Assembly: GCA_963790415.1 (NCBI GenBank)
Contig: CAWBOK010000003.1
Location: forward strand, 310,001 to 374,000
DNA from: JAJZQZ01 sp963790415
GTDB lineage: Bacteria > Actinomycetota > Thermoleophilia > RBG-16-64-13
DNA: 64,000 bases
Reading direction: 5' to 3'
The notes beneath the pieces were generated by a model. It was not told the origin of the DNA, made no database searches, and saw nothing but the letters and a program-made list of their open reading frames with translations. A program made the translations under genes and the position numbers. Shown here piece after piece: positions 55,697 to 64,000 of this stretch; position 1 is the first letter of the stretch; each line of letters opens with the position of its first letter.

Positions 55697-57385
55697 ATGG
55701 CCGTGGCCAGACCCAACCACAAAGAAGCCGACCAACGACTCGGGGAGATCCTTCTGCGGAGGGAGCGGCTGTCCGAGAGTCAGTTGGAGCGCGCGCTCAA
55801 CTACCAATCGGAGTGCGGGTCTCGGCTTGGCGACGCAGTGATGAAGCTCGGGTATGTCACCGACGAGCAACTGGCCGAAGCACTGGCGGCGCAGAAACGA
55901 TTGAACATAGTGCACCTCGCAGACATCATGCCCAATCCGAGGGCGGTCGGTCTTCTGACCGAGCGCTTCATCAGGGCCCGGAACGTGATGCCGGTGGACT
56001 TCGATCGAGACACCCTCATTCTGGCGATGGTCGACCCCCTCGACGTCGTCACCCTGGACGATGTGCGCGTGATAGCCGGCACCGACGTGGTCCCGGTTGT
56101 GGCTACCGCCACCGGTTTTGCCGAAAGCCTCGAGCTGGTGTTCTCGAACAAAGGAGCTCTGACGCTCGGCGACAACGGTGACGAGACAACGCCTCAGAGG
56201 TTGGCGCTAGACCGCCACTACGCCGAAGAGACCTCTGTTGTCACCCTGGTCAACGACATCCTGAACACCGCACTCAAGCGTCGGGCCTCCGACGTACACT
56301 TCGAGCCCCAACTCTACGAGATGATGGTGCGCATCAGAGTGGATGGAGTGCTCCACGCTCTCACCAACATCTCCAACGACCTCAAGGGCGGCGTGCTTTC
56401 CCGGCTCAAGATCATGGGCGACATGGACATCGCCGACAAACGCCTGCCTCAGGACGGCCGGGCCACATACCGTTCGCCCGACCAGACCGTCGACCTGCGC
56501 ATCGCCAGCATCCCCACGGTGTTCGGCGAGAACATCACCATCAGGCTGCTCGACGAGTCGATGTACAAGATCTCGCTGGAGGAGCTTGGCCTCGACGAAA
56601 GCGAGCTCTCGTTCTTCCGCCAGACGTTGTCGAAACCACACGGGCAGATCCTCATCACAGGACCCACCGGGTCGGGCAAGTCGACCACCCTGTACGCGGC
56701 TCTCGACGAGATCAACAAGCCGGACATCAAGATCTACACCGTCGAGGATCCCATCGAACGCAAGATGCCGGGGATCATGCAAAGTCAAGTACGGCCGGCT
56801 ATCGGGCTCACGTTCGCCTCCGCTCTACGCTCACTCGTGCGGGGTGATCCCGACATCATTATGATCGGCGAGATCCGCGACCTGGAGACGGCGATGATCG
56901 CCACCGAAGCCTCGCTTACCGGACACTTGGTGCTTTCGACCCTGCACACCAATGACGCTCCATCTGCGATCTCACGCTTGGCCGAGATGGGAGTGCCACT
57001 GTATCTGATCCCCTCCGTTCTGCGCTGTGTGGTCGCCCAACGTCTCGCGAGGAAGGTGTGCCCGCACTGCGCGGACAAGACGATCCTGAGCCCGGAAGAC
57101 ATGACTCCCGACGAGAGGAGGTACTTGGGAGATGAAGATGTGACAATCCCCCTGGCAGTAGGCTGCCGACGATGCTACACGACCGGCTTCATAGGCCGCG
57201 TCGGCCTCTACGAGGTACTGCCGGTCACCGCGGATTTCGCCCGCTTGATCGTCGAGGGAGCCACAACCGACTACCTTCGCGAAGCGGCCCGCGTGGACGG
57301 CATGACCACACTGCAGGAAGATGGGCTGCGCAAGATGCTGAACATGAAGACCACTCTCAACGAGATACGGCGGGTCACTGTCTGA
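55697..57385 (+). CDS. pilB: PilB/GspE-type pilus assembly ATPase
   Basis: 562 residues. The N-terminal MshEN/T2SSE_N domain (~10-160) contains LGEILLRRERLSESQLERAL. The ATPase domain has Walker A GPTGSGKSTT, Asp box YTVEDPIE, Walker B IIMIGEIRDLETA and STLHTNDAPSAISRLAEMG. The tetra-Cys zinc segment is CPHCAD ... CRRCYTTGFIGRVGLYEV. It drives polymerisation of type IV pilins or a type II-like pseudopilus. No pilin or platform gene is in the window. Confidence 0.93.
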   Translation: MAVARPNHKEADQRLGEILLRRERLSESQLERALNYQSECGSRLGDAVMKLGYVTDEQLAEALAAQKRLNIVHLADIMPNPRAVGLLTERFIRARNVMPVDFDRDTLILAMVDPLDVVTLDDVRVIAGTDVVPVVATATGFAESLELVFSNKGALTLGDNGDETTPQRLALDRHYAEETSVVTLVNDILNTALKRRASDVHFEPQLYEMMVRIRVDGVLHALTNISNDLKGGVLSRLKIMGDMDIADKRLPQDGRATYRSPDQTVDLRIASIPTVFGENITIRLLDESMYKISLEELGLDESELSFFRQTLSKPHGQILITGPTGSGKSTTLYAALDEINKPDIKIYTVEDPIERKMPGIMQSQVRPAIGLTFASALRSLVRGDPDIIMIGEIRDLETAMIATEASLTGHLVLSTLHTNDAPSAISRLAEMGVPLYLIPSVLRCVVAQRLARKVCPHCADKTILSPEDMTPDERRYLGDEDVTIPLAVGCRRCYTTGFIGRVGLYEVLPVTADFARLIVEGATTDYLREAARVDGMTTLQEDGLRKMLNMKTTLNEIRRVTV

Positions 57386-57393
57386 GCGCGCGT

Positions 57394-57451
57394 TCTCGTT
57401 TGTCCGTGGGGCCGGTACTCGTTCGCTCGCGGGCCGGCTCTCGTTTGTCCG
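57394..57451 (+). repeat. Pair of 13-bp direct repeats upstream of the cytochrome genes
   Basis: TCTCGTTTGTCCG occurs at 57394-57406 and 57439-57451, 45 bp apart, with a partial copy (CTCGTTCGCTCG) between. The gap between pilB and the cytochrome gene is 162 bp. Possible protein-binding sites. Confidence 0.4.
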
Positions 57452-57547
57452 CGCGCACCAGCGGGTAGTAGCACATGTCGTAGCCGCCCGCGAGAGAGCG
57501 CGGCGACGTTGCTGTCGCCCCGTCGCCGTCCGAAGGAGGACACTCAC

Positions 57548-57904
57548 ATGAAGCGAACGTTCTTGTTGGTCCTGGCCGCCGCCATGATCGTGGCTCTGAC
57601 GCTCGCCGGCGGGTGCGGCGGCGACGAGACAACAACCACCGCGGCGGTGGAAACTACCGTCTCCCTGGATACTACGGGCGGGAGTGCCGAGGGCGCGGCC
57701 CTCTTTGCGTCGAATTGCGCGGTCTGCCACGGGGCAGAGGGACAGGGAGGCAACGGCCCCGACATCCGGCCGCTCGCTGACGCCGACAAGGATCGCATCG
57801 TGAAACAAGTCACCAACGGCGGCAACGCCATGCCCCCCTTCGGCGGCCAGCTCGACGCGGCGGAAATCGATGCCGTGGCCGCCTACGTGATCAGCCTGCA
57901 ATAG
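57548..57904 (+). CDS. Monohaem c-type cytochrome lipoprotein
   Basis: 118 residues from the ATG at 57548, with AAGGAGGA 7 nt upstream. A signal peptide ends in LTLAGGCGG (lipobox-like). A Thr linker precedes a class I cytochrome c domain (GAALFASNCAVCHGAEGQGG, Met ligand in NGGNAMPPFGG, final helix AEIDAVAAYVISL). An extracytoplasmic electron carrier. Confidence 0.9.
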   Translation: MKRTFLLVLAAAMIVALTLAGGCGGDETTTTAAVETTVSLDTTGGSAEGAALFASNCAVCHGAEGQGGNGPDIRPLADADKDRIVKQVTNGGNAMPPFGGQLDAAEIDAVAAYVISLQ

Positions 57905-57918
57905 GAGGTACCACATTC

Positions 57919-58383
57919 GTGTTCGGCTCGTTCTTCACCCACTCAGCGGTCATCATGCACAAGGCCGGACGCATGCCCTCGAGGGTTCTGTTGCTGGTGG
58001 CCTGCCTGGTCTTGGCGGGCGCGGTAGCGTCCTGCGGCGACGGCTCGACCACCACCAGCGGCGCGTCGCAGACCTCAGTCACCGGCCCTGCCGGCGCGAC
58101 CACGTCCAGCCCGGGCCCGGCGACCTCTGTCGGCTCCGGCTCCTCTACGGCCGCTTCTGCGACCACGGTCCCGAGGACAGGGGCCGTTCTCTTCGCAAGC
58201 TACTGCGCGGGCTGCCACGGCAATGACGGAAAGGCCAAGTTCGCAACCACTATTGTCGGAGTGGCCCCGGCGACCGTGAAGGCCGCCACAGAAAAGGGCA
58301 AGGGATCAATGCCTGGGTTCGCCGATCGGCTGAGCGCGGTGGACATAGACGCGGTAGTCACGTTTGTGGGCACATTGAAGTAG
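57919..58383 (+). CDS. Monohaem c-type cytochrome lipoprotein
   Basis: 154 residues from the GTG at 57919, with AGGAGG at the preceding stop. A later ATG (MPSRVLLLVA) is an alternative. Lipobox VASC. A Ser/Thr/Gly linker of ~50 residues leads to a cytochrome c domain (GAVLFASYCAGCHGNDGKAK, Met in KGKGSMPGFADRL, SAVDIDAVVTFVGTL). Likely co-transcribed with the preceding cytochrome, 14 bp away. Confidence 0.88.
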   Translation: MFGSFFTHSAVIMHKAGRMPSRVLLLVACLVLAGAVASCGDGSTTTSGASQTSVTGPAGATTSSPGPATSVGSGSSTAASATTVPRTGAVLFASYCAGCHGNDGKAKFATTIVGVAPATVKAATEKGKGSMPGFADRLSAVDIDAVVTFVGTLK

Positions 58384-58560
58384 CCGGTTCGACCGGCGAC
58401 TCGGGGTTCGTCGGTCACTGCACGCTCGTTTTAGGGTGGCGCTTCGCGCCGGGCAGTGCGCCCCGGCGGTCGTCCTTGTTCTGAAACGGGCCTAGCGAAG
58501 AGGTCGTCCAGCCGATGGGCCGGGCGACCGCCGACAACGAGCCGTCCGGCGACGGCGGGA

Positions 58561-61077
58561 TCACTCGTCGTCGGCGACATCCAGGTCGTCCGCCAGATCC
58601 AAGTCGTCGGTGACGACCAGTTCGTCCCCTTCTTGGGTCCCGGGGCTCTCAGCCACGACGCGGGCCATGCTGGCCACTTGGTCGTCGCCGCGCAGGTTCA
58701 TCACTCGGACGCCCATGGTGTTCCGCCCAGTCGTACGCACTCCCGCCACCGTCGTGCGGATCACCGTTCCGTCGTGGCTGGCCAAGACCAGCTCGTGGTT
58801 GTCGCGCACCACGGCCACCGCCACCAGATCACCCCGATCCGGTGAGTCCTTGATAGTGAGGACCCCCTGTCCGCCCCGCTTGTGCGTGGGGTAATCCGAC
58901 ACGGGCGTACGCTTGCCGTAGCCGCCGGTCGTGATGCAGAAGAGGTCGGCGTCGTCGCGCGCCGTGGCCATACCGATGACGTGGTGGCCGCGAGGCAGGC
59001 GCATGCCGGTGACGCCACGGGTGCCACGGCCTATCGGCCGCATGTCGCTCTCTCTGAAACGAATAGCCTTGCCCTCGGAAGACACAAGGATGATGCGATC
59101 CTCTCCGTTGGTGTGGCGCACCGCCACCAGCTCGTCGTCGTCGTCGAGGACGATGGCCTTGATGCCGTCGGCCTTGAGGGGGGTGTTGTAGGCCAGGAAC
59201 TCGGTCTTCTTAACCAAGCCGTTGCGGGTCGAGAAGACCAGGAAACGGGCGTCGGTGAAGTCCTTCGTCGCGATGACGGCCTTCACTTCTTCGTCTTGAG
59301 CCAACGGCAGCAGGTTCACGATGGCCCGGCCCTTGCTCTGCCGGCTCCCCAGGGGCAGTTCGTGCACCTTCAACCGGTAGACCTTGCCCCGGGACGTGAA
59401 GAACAGGATGAAATGGTGCGTGCTGGTGATAAAGAGGTGCTCGATGTAGTCGCCGTCTTTCAAGTCCATGCCCATGACACCGATGCCGCCGCGGTTCTGG
59501 GTGCGGTACGTCGAGACGGGCAGCCGCTTGACGTAGCCCGACTTGGTCAGAGAGATCACCATCTCCTCGACAGCGATCATGTCTTCGATGTCGATCTCGT
59601 TCTCCGACGGGGCGATCTCGGTGCGCCGCGGGTCGGTGTACATGTTCCGGATCTCGAGGAGTTCTTCCTTGATGATGCCTAGGACCATCGCCTCACTCGC
59701 CAGGATAGATTCCAGGTACGCGATGCGTTCCATCAGGTCTCGGTGTTCCTCTTCGATCTTGTGGCGCTCGAGAGCGGTGAGGTTGCGCAGCCGCAGGTCG
59801 ACGATCGCCTGAGCCTGCTCCTCCGAGAGCTTGAACCGTTCCATGAGGCCGATGCGCGCCGCTTCGGCATCCTCGCTCGACCGGACGATGCGGATGACCT
59901 CGTCCAGGTTGGAGATGGCTATCAGCAGGCCCTCGAGGATGTGGGCCCGCTTCCGCGCCTTGTCGAGCTCGTAGCGGGTCCGCCGTACGATGACGTCCTT
60001 CTGGTGCGCGATGTAGTGACGCAGGAGGTCGCGCAACGTCAGGGTGCGGGGCACCCCGTCGACCAAGGCCAAGGTGTTCACCCCGAAGGTGGACTGCATC
60101 GCCGTATGCTTATAGAGCTTGTTGAGCACTACCTTGGGGATGGCCTCGCGCTTCAGTTCGATGACGACCCGCATGCCCGATCGGTCGGACTCGTCGCGCA
60201 GGTCGGAGATCTCGGAGATCTTCTTGTCGCGCACCAGGTCGGCGATCTTCTCGATCAGCTGGGCCTTGTTGACCTGATAGGGCAACTCGGTGACGATGAT
60301 GGCCGCTTTCCCCATCTTCAGCGGCTCGGAGTGAGCGCGAGCGCGGACCACGACCCGGCCCCGCCCCGTCTCGTACGCCTCCCGGATGCCGGCCATGCCC
60401 ATAATGATGCCGCCCGTGGGAAAATCGGGGCCCTTGACGTAGCGCATCAGCCCGGCGCAATCCAGGTTCGGATCGTCGATCAGCGCGATCGTAGCATCCA
60501 CGGCCTCGGCCAGGTTGTGCGGAGGTATGTTGGTGGCCATGCCCACCGCGATGCCCGAACTGCCGTTGACCAGCAGGTTGGGGAAGCGGGAAGGGAGGAC
60601 CGTGGGCTCCTCGCGGCTCTCGTCGTAGTTGGGCACCCAGTCGACCGTGTCGGCTTCGATGTCGCGGAGCATCTCCACCGCGATCTTGCTGAGGCGGCAC
60701 TCCGTGTACCGCATGGCCGCCGCCGAGTCGCCGTCGACGGAACCGAAGTTCCCGTGGCCGTCGACCAGCATGTAGCGAATGGAGAAGTCCTGAGCCATGC
60801 GCACGAGCGTGTCGTAGATCGCCTGGTCGCCGTGCGGGTGGAAGCTCCCCATGACATCGCCCACGATGCGGGCGCACTTGCGGTGAGGCCGGTTCGGCTG
60901 CATGCCGGAATCGTGCATGCCGAAGAGGACGCGGCGATGGACAGGCTTGAGGCCGTCGCGCACGTCGGGAAGAGCCCGACCCACGATGACGCTCATGGCG
61001 TAGTCCAGGTACGAGGAGCGCATCTCCTCGGCGATCTCTATCTGGTCGATGCGGCCGTGCAGGGTTTCGAGGGTCAT
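58561..61077 (-). CDS. gyrA: DNA gyrase subunit A
   Basis: 838 intact residues from the ATG at 61077. Features are SYLDYAMSVIVGRALPDVRD GLKPV, the quinolone-resistance region HPHGDQAIYDTLVRMAQDFS, the active-site Tyr in AAMRYTECRLS, and the GyrA box-type motif QSKGRAIVNLLPL in the C-terminal pinwheel. Position 83-equivalent region reads GDVMGSFHPHGDQ. It lies 78 bp after gyrB. Confidence 0.97.
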   Translation of the reverse strand: MTLETLHGRIDQIEIAEEMRSSYLDYAMSVIVGRALPDVRDGLKPVHRRVLFGMHDSGMQPNRPHRKCARIVGDVMGSFHPHGDQAIYDTLVRMAQDFSIRYMLVDGHGNFGSVDGDSAAAMRYTECRLSKIAVEMLRDIEADTVDWVPNYDESREEPTVLPSRFPNLLVNGSSGIAVGMATNIPPHNLAEAVDATIALIDDPNLDCAGLMRYVKGPDFPTGGIIMGMAGIREAYETGRGRVVVRARAHSEPLKMGKAAIIVTELPYQVNKAQLIEKIADLVRDKKISEISDLRDESDRSGMRVVIELKREAIPKVVLNKLYKHTAMQSTFGVNTLALVDGVPRTLTLRDLLRHYIAHQKDVIVRRTRYELDKARKRAHILEGLLIAISNLDEVIRIVRSSEDAEAARIGLMERFKLSEEQAQAIVDLRLRNLTALERHKIEEEHRDLMERIAYLESILASEAMVLGIIKEELLEIRNMYTDPRRTEIAPSENEIDIEDMIAVEEMVISLTKSGYVKRLPVSTYRTQNRGGIGVMGMDLKDGDYIEHLFITSTHHFILFFTSRGKVYRLKVHELPLGSRQSKGRAIVNLLPLAQDEEVKAVIATKDFTDARFLVFSTRNGLVKKTEFLAYNTPLKADGIKAIVLDDDDELVAVRHTNGEDRIILVSSEGKAIRFRESDMRPIGRGTRGVTGMRLPRGHHVIGMATARDDADLFCITTGGYGKRTPVSDYPTHKRGGQGVLTIKDSPDRGDLVAVAVVRDNHELVLASHDGTVIRTTVAGVRTTGRNTMGVRVMNLRGDDQVASMARVVAESPGTQEGDELVVTDDLDLADDLDVADDE

Positions 61078-61155
61078 CGCGCGGCCCCTCTCGGAACGGC
61101 CGCGGCCTCGGGCGCCACCGGGTGATCACAGCTACCAGCGGGGGTGGGGGGCACG

Positions 61156-63231
61156 CTATACATCGAGGTTACGGACATATCTGGCGTTGGCCTCTATGAA
61201 CTCCCGGCGAGGCTCGACTTTGTCGCCCATGAGCGTGGTGAATATCTCGTCGGCCAGAGCCGCGTCGTCCACCTGCACCTGCAACAGCGTGCGGGTGTTG
61301 GGGTTCATCGTGGTCTCCCAGAGTTGCTCCGGGTTCATCTCGCCCAATCCCTTGAAGCGCTGGATGGTTGCGCCGGGTCGGCCGATACGCTCGAGCACCT
61401 GCTCAAGCTGATGATCGTTGAACGCGTAGTAGTCCTGCCGTTTGTGGCTCACTCGATACAGAGGCGGCTGCGCGATATACACGTAGCCTGCCTCGATCAG
61501 TTCGTTCATGTTGCGGAAGAGGAAGGTGAGGATCAACGTGCGGATGTGGGCGCCGTCCACGTCGGCGTCGGTCATGATGATGACCTTGTGGTAGCGCGCA
61601 CCCTCCAGGTTGAACTCTTCGCCCAGGTTGGTGCCCACCGCGGTGATGATGGCCTGGATCTCGGTGTTGGAGAGGATCTTGTTGAGACGGGCCTTCTCGA
61701 CGTTGATGATCTTGCCCCTCAGCGGCAGGATGGCCTGGAAGCTCCGGTCGCGGGCCTGCTTTGCCGACCCCCCGGCCGAGTCGCCTTCGACGAGGTAGAT
61801 CTCACAGGCGGCCGGGTCCTTGATAGAACAATCGGCCAGCTTGCCCGGAAGGGTGGTGTTCTCCAGCACGCTCTTGCGCCGCGTGAGATCGCGGGCCTTG
61901 CGGGCGGCTTGGCGGGCATGAGCGGCCTGCACGCACTTCAGCAGAGCCAGCCGGGCGTCGCTGGGATTCTCTTCCAGGAACTCGGCCAGCTTCTGGTTCA
62001 CCACGGTCTCCACGAACCCGCGCATCTCGGAGTTGCCCAGCTTGGTCTTGGTCTGGCCCTCGAACTGCGGGTCTTTCAGCTTCACGGAGAGGATGGCCGC
62101 CAACCCCTCGCGCACGTCCTCCCCGGAGAGATTCTCATCCTTCTCCTTGAGAAAGCCCTTGGTGCGCGCATAATCGTTGACCGTGCGGGTGATCGCGGCG
62201 CGGAAACCGGAGAGGTGCGAGCCGCCTTCGTGAGTGTTGATGTTGTTGGCGAACGAGAACACGTTGTCGATATAGCCGGCGTTCCACTGCATCGCCAGTT
62301 CCATGTGGTAGTCGGCCTCGCGGGCCTCGAACCAGATCACCTTGGGATGAATGGGGTCTTTCTGGGCGTTGATGTGACGCACGAAGTCCTCGATACCGCC
62401 GTGGTAGCAGAAGGTGACGCACCGCCGGTCCGGGTTGGCGTCGCCCTCGACGGCGCCCGTCGCTCCCGCGACGGCCTGGGCTCGTGGTTGCTCCGAGGTG
62501 GCCTCGGCGGCCACCTCGGCGGCCACGGCCAGATCTTCGGCCAGCCCAGTCGAGGTCTCCGCCTCGCCGTCCTCGGTCGCCGGAGTCGCTAGGGCCTCGC
62601 CGTCGCGGTCGTCGCACAGGGTGATCGAGAGCCCGCGATTCAGGAACGCCACCTCGCGCAGCCGCTGAGCCAGCGTATTGAAATTGAAGTCGAGGTCGTC
62701 GAAGATCTCGGTGTCGGGGCGGAAGTGGATGGTGGTGCCGGTGTAGCCCGGGCACTCTTCCAGTTGCTCCATGTCGGCCACGGGCACACCACGGCGGTAG
62801 CTCTGCCGGAAACGGTGTCCGTCACGGCACACTTCCACCATCAGCCAGTCCGACAGGGCGTTCACGACCGACACCCCTACGCCGTGAAGACCGCCGGAGA
62901 CCTTGTAGCCCTCACCGCCGAACTTGCCGCCGGCGTGGAGCTTGGTCATGACGATCTCCAGGGCGGGCTTGCCGAATTGCGGCATCTCTTTCACTGGAAT
63001 GCCCCGCCCGTTGTCGACCACCCGTACGGAACAATCCGGCAACACGGTGACATCGATGCGGTCGCAGAACCCGGCGAGTGCCTCGTCTACCGAATTGTCG
63101 ACCACCTCGTAGACCAGATGGTGCAGGCCTCGAGCTCCGGTCGACCCGATATACATGCCGGGTCGTTTACGGACCGGCTCCAGGCCTTCGAGCACCTGAA
63201 TATCGCCGGCATCATAGCTGTGTTCGGTCAC
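61156..63231 (-). CDS. gyrB: DNA gyrase subunit B
   Basis: 691 residues if the GTG at 63231 (VTEHSYDAGDIQVLEGLEPV) is the start; the frame is open to 63363 but the extra N-terminus looks untranslated. GHKL ATPase motifs are VDNSVDEAL, VVDNGRGIPV and GGLHGVGVSVVNAL. The TOPRIM signature is LVEGDSAGGSAKQARD, with DADVDGAHI. Between SITLCDDR and CVTFCYHGGIEDFVRHIN is a ~55-residue Ala/Glu-rich insertion, in the place where actinobacterial GyrB also carries one. Confidence 0.97.
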   Translation of the reverse strand: MTEHSYDAGDIQVLEGLEPVRKRPGMYIGSTGARGLHHLVYEVVDNSVDEALAGFCDRIDVTVLPDCSVRVVDNGRGIPVKEMPQFGKPALEIVMTKLHAGGKFGGEGYKVSGGLHGVGVSVVNALSDWLMVEVCRDGHRFRQSYRRGVPVADMEQLEECPGYTGTTIHFRPDTEIFDDLDFNFNTLAQRLREVAFLNRGLSITLCDDRDGEALATPATEDGEAETSTGLAEDLAVAAEVAAEATSEQPRAQAVAGATGAVEGDANPDRRCVTFCYHGGIEDFVRHINAQKDPIHPKVIWFEAREADYHMELAMQWNAGYIDNVFSFANNINTHEGGSHLSGFRAAITRTVNDYARTKGFLKEKDENLSGEDVREGLAAILSVKLKDPQFEGQTKTKLGNSEMRGFVETVVNQKLAEFLEENPSDARLALLKCVQAAHARQAARKARDLTRRKSVLENTTLPGKLADCSIKDPAACEIYLVEGDSAGGSAKQARDRSFQAILPLRGKIINVEKARLNKILSNTEIQAIITAVGTNLGEEFNLEGARYHKVIIMTDADVDGAHIRTLILTFLFRNMNELIEAGYVYIAQPPLYRVSHKRQDYYAFNDHQLEQVLERIGRPGATIQRFKGLGEMNPEQLWETTMNPNTRTLLQVQVDDAALADEIFTTLMGDKVEPRREFIEANARYVRNLDV

Positions 63232-63454
63232 TCGGTCTGAAGCTCCCTGCTCGCGATCCGCCACAGGCGCACGCACAGCGAATGTACGAGCTCGGATACG
63301 GACGCGTTTGTACCGTGAGACGACCAACGAAGGGCGGCTTCGCCGCCCCGTTGATGATAGCACATCGGCCCTGCTGGAAGCCCCGATCCGGACCCCTCAG
63401 GGCGGGCTCTCGGTCACTTCTGAACGCCACCAGGACGGGGCGCATAGCGCCTTG

Positions 63455-64000
63455 TCAGCGACGCGGCGACTCCGGCTTGACGCGTTGTAAGGACGCCCGC
63501 ATAGCCTGAGAGATCAGACGGCAGATCTCGGGGTCGCCCGCCTGGGAGCGTACCGCCTCGATCGCCTCCTCTTCGGCGGCGGTCAGTCGACGTCGCGTTC
63601 GCGTCGCGGAGCGGGCCTGCTCCCGCGAGAGTCCATCGACTCCAAGATCCTCGCCGCCCGGGGCGCTATCCAGCGCTCGAGGCGACCCCGGTCCACCACC
63701 AGGATCCCAACCGGCGGGACGGAAGATCACTTCTCGGATGACGACCGCCTCGGTCTGCTCGTCGAGGCCGGCGGCAAGGACCTCGTTCAAGCGCGGCAGT
63801 ATCTCTCCCGCCATATGCTGAAGAGTCTGTGCCCACACCGACGAGGACGTAGCCACCACCAATCGCCCCCCACGAAGCGTGCGGGGTTGGGCGTTCCGGG
63901 CCACTTCCGCCCCCACCACCTCCGGCCACACGGTCACGAGACGCCGCTCGGCAGGCATCCCCCGGCCCAACACGGAGGGCAAGAGCGACCCCAGGCGCTC
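63455..64000 (-). CDS. dciA: DciA (DUF721) protein, incomplete at the window edge
   Basis: The frame is open to the right edge, so the N-terminus lies outside. The visible ~180 residues contain RRLVTVWPEVVGAEVARNAQ and GRLVVATSSSVWAQTLQHMA GEILPRLNEVL, the DUF721/DciA core. The C-terminus is a charged, Arg-rich tail. DciA loads or activates the replicative helicase in many bacteria. It stands just upstream of gyrB, the usual actinobacterial order after recF. Confidence 0.85.
   Translation of the reverse strand, partial: ERLGSLLPSVLGRGMPAERRLVTVWPEVVGAEVARNAQPRTLRGGRLVVATSSSVWAQTLQHMAGEILPRLNEVLAAGLDEQTEAVVIREVIFRPAGWDPGGGPGSPRALDSAPGGEDLGVDGLSREQARSATRTRRRLTAAEEEAIEAVRSQAGDPEICRLISQAMRASLQRVKPESPRR

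Noticed and set aside
59743..61125. A long plus-strand frame opposite gyrA, and a similar one opposite gyrB (61144-62592)
   Set aside because: Shadows of highly conserved genes in GC-rich DNA, without recognisable domains.
62420..62600. The Ala/Glu-rich insertion in GyrB as a novel domain
   Set aside because: An insertion at this place is a known feature of actinobacterial GyrB and has low complexity.

Overview
The window is GC-rich, gene-dense DNA that looks like the chromosome of an unnamed, probably deep-branching actinobacterium. Three things suggest this: the order dciA (DUF721)-gyrB-gyrA at the right edge, typical of actinobacteria near the origin; a low-complexity insertion in GyrB, as in actinobacterial GyrB; and heavy use of GTG starts with 1- or 4-base stop/start overlaps. 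The SLH/CsaB envelope and multihaem cytochromes point to an anaerobic or sediment-type lineage rather than a classical mycolic or streptomycete one. The class cannot be fixed from the sequence.

Left part (1-25,950, all minus strand): one long envelope locus. Read in its own 5'->3' direction it holds a DUF4330 protein, an O-antigen ligase/polymerase-like membrane protein, three glycosyltransferases (one apparently fused to a WecG/TagA domain), CsaB, MurJ, then SLH-domain proteins: an M23 peptidase, an N-acetylmuramoyl-L-alanine amidase, a SpoIID/LytB protein, a beta-propeller and an M30-like metallopeptidase lipoprotein. An ECF sigma/anti-sigma-like pair follows, and finally a ~1,570-residue S-layer protein with a structured 5' leader. 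CsaB-type pyruvyl transferases make the pyruvylated secondary cell-wall polymer that SLH domains bind, so the locus encodes both the anchor and the proteins anchored. wecB (29.3 kb) can supply UDP-ManNAc for the same polymer.

Middle (26-39 kb): a Tat-type FAD oxidoreductase coupled to an SLH polysaccharide deacetylase; wecB; two overlapping multihaem c-type cytochromes (about 8 and 28 haem sites, the second with a Thr-rich stalk and a sortase-like tail); ddl with an amidohydrolase and a small unknown protein; a membrane protein with a degenerate GGDEF-like domain; and a second ECF sigma/anti-sigma pair with a probable autoregulatory promoter, followed by a membrane protein with a bactofilin-like repeat.

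Right part (39-64 kb): tldD/tldE, a decayed BrnT/antitoxin locus beside a truncated DUF4143 gene, a lactate-utilisation module (LutC plus a LutB-LutA fusion), azlCD, pilT, a universal stress protein, tRNA-Ala and tRNA-Ile, a bifunctional nuclease, chorismate mutase, thioredoxin, a CooT-like protein, a degenerate CbiA-like protein, a histidine kinase/response regulator pair, a YugP-type protease, pilB, two small cytochrome c lipoproteins, gyrA, gyrB and dciA (partial).

Quality note: many genes between about 1 and 39 kb are split by +1/-1 shifts although the encoded protein continues in another frame, whereas none after 39 kb are. I read these as indel errors in the sequence and give such genes their full reconstructed span.
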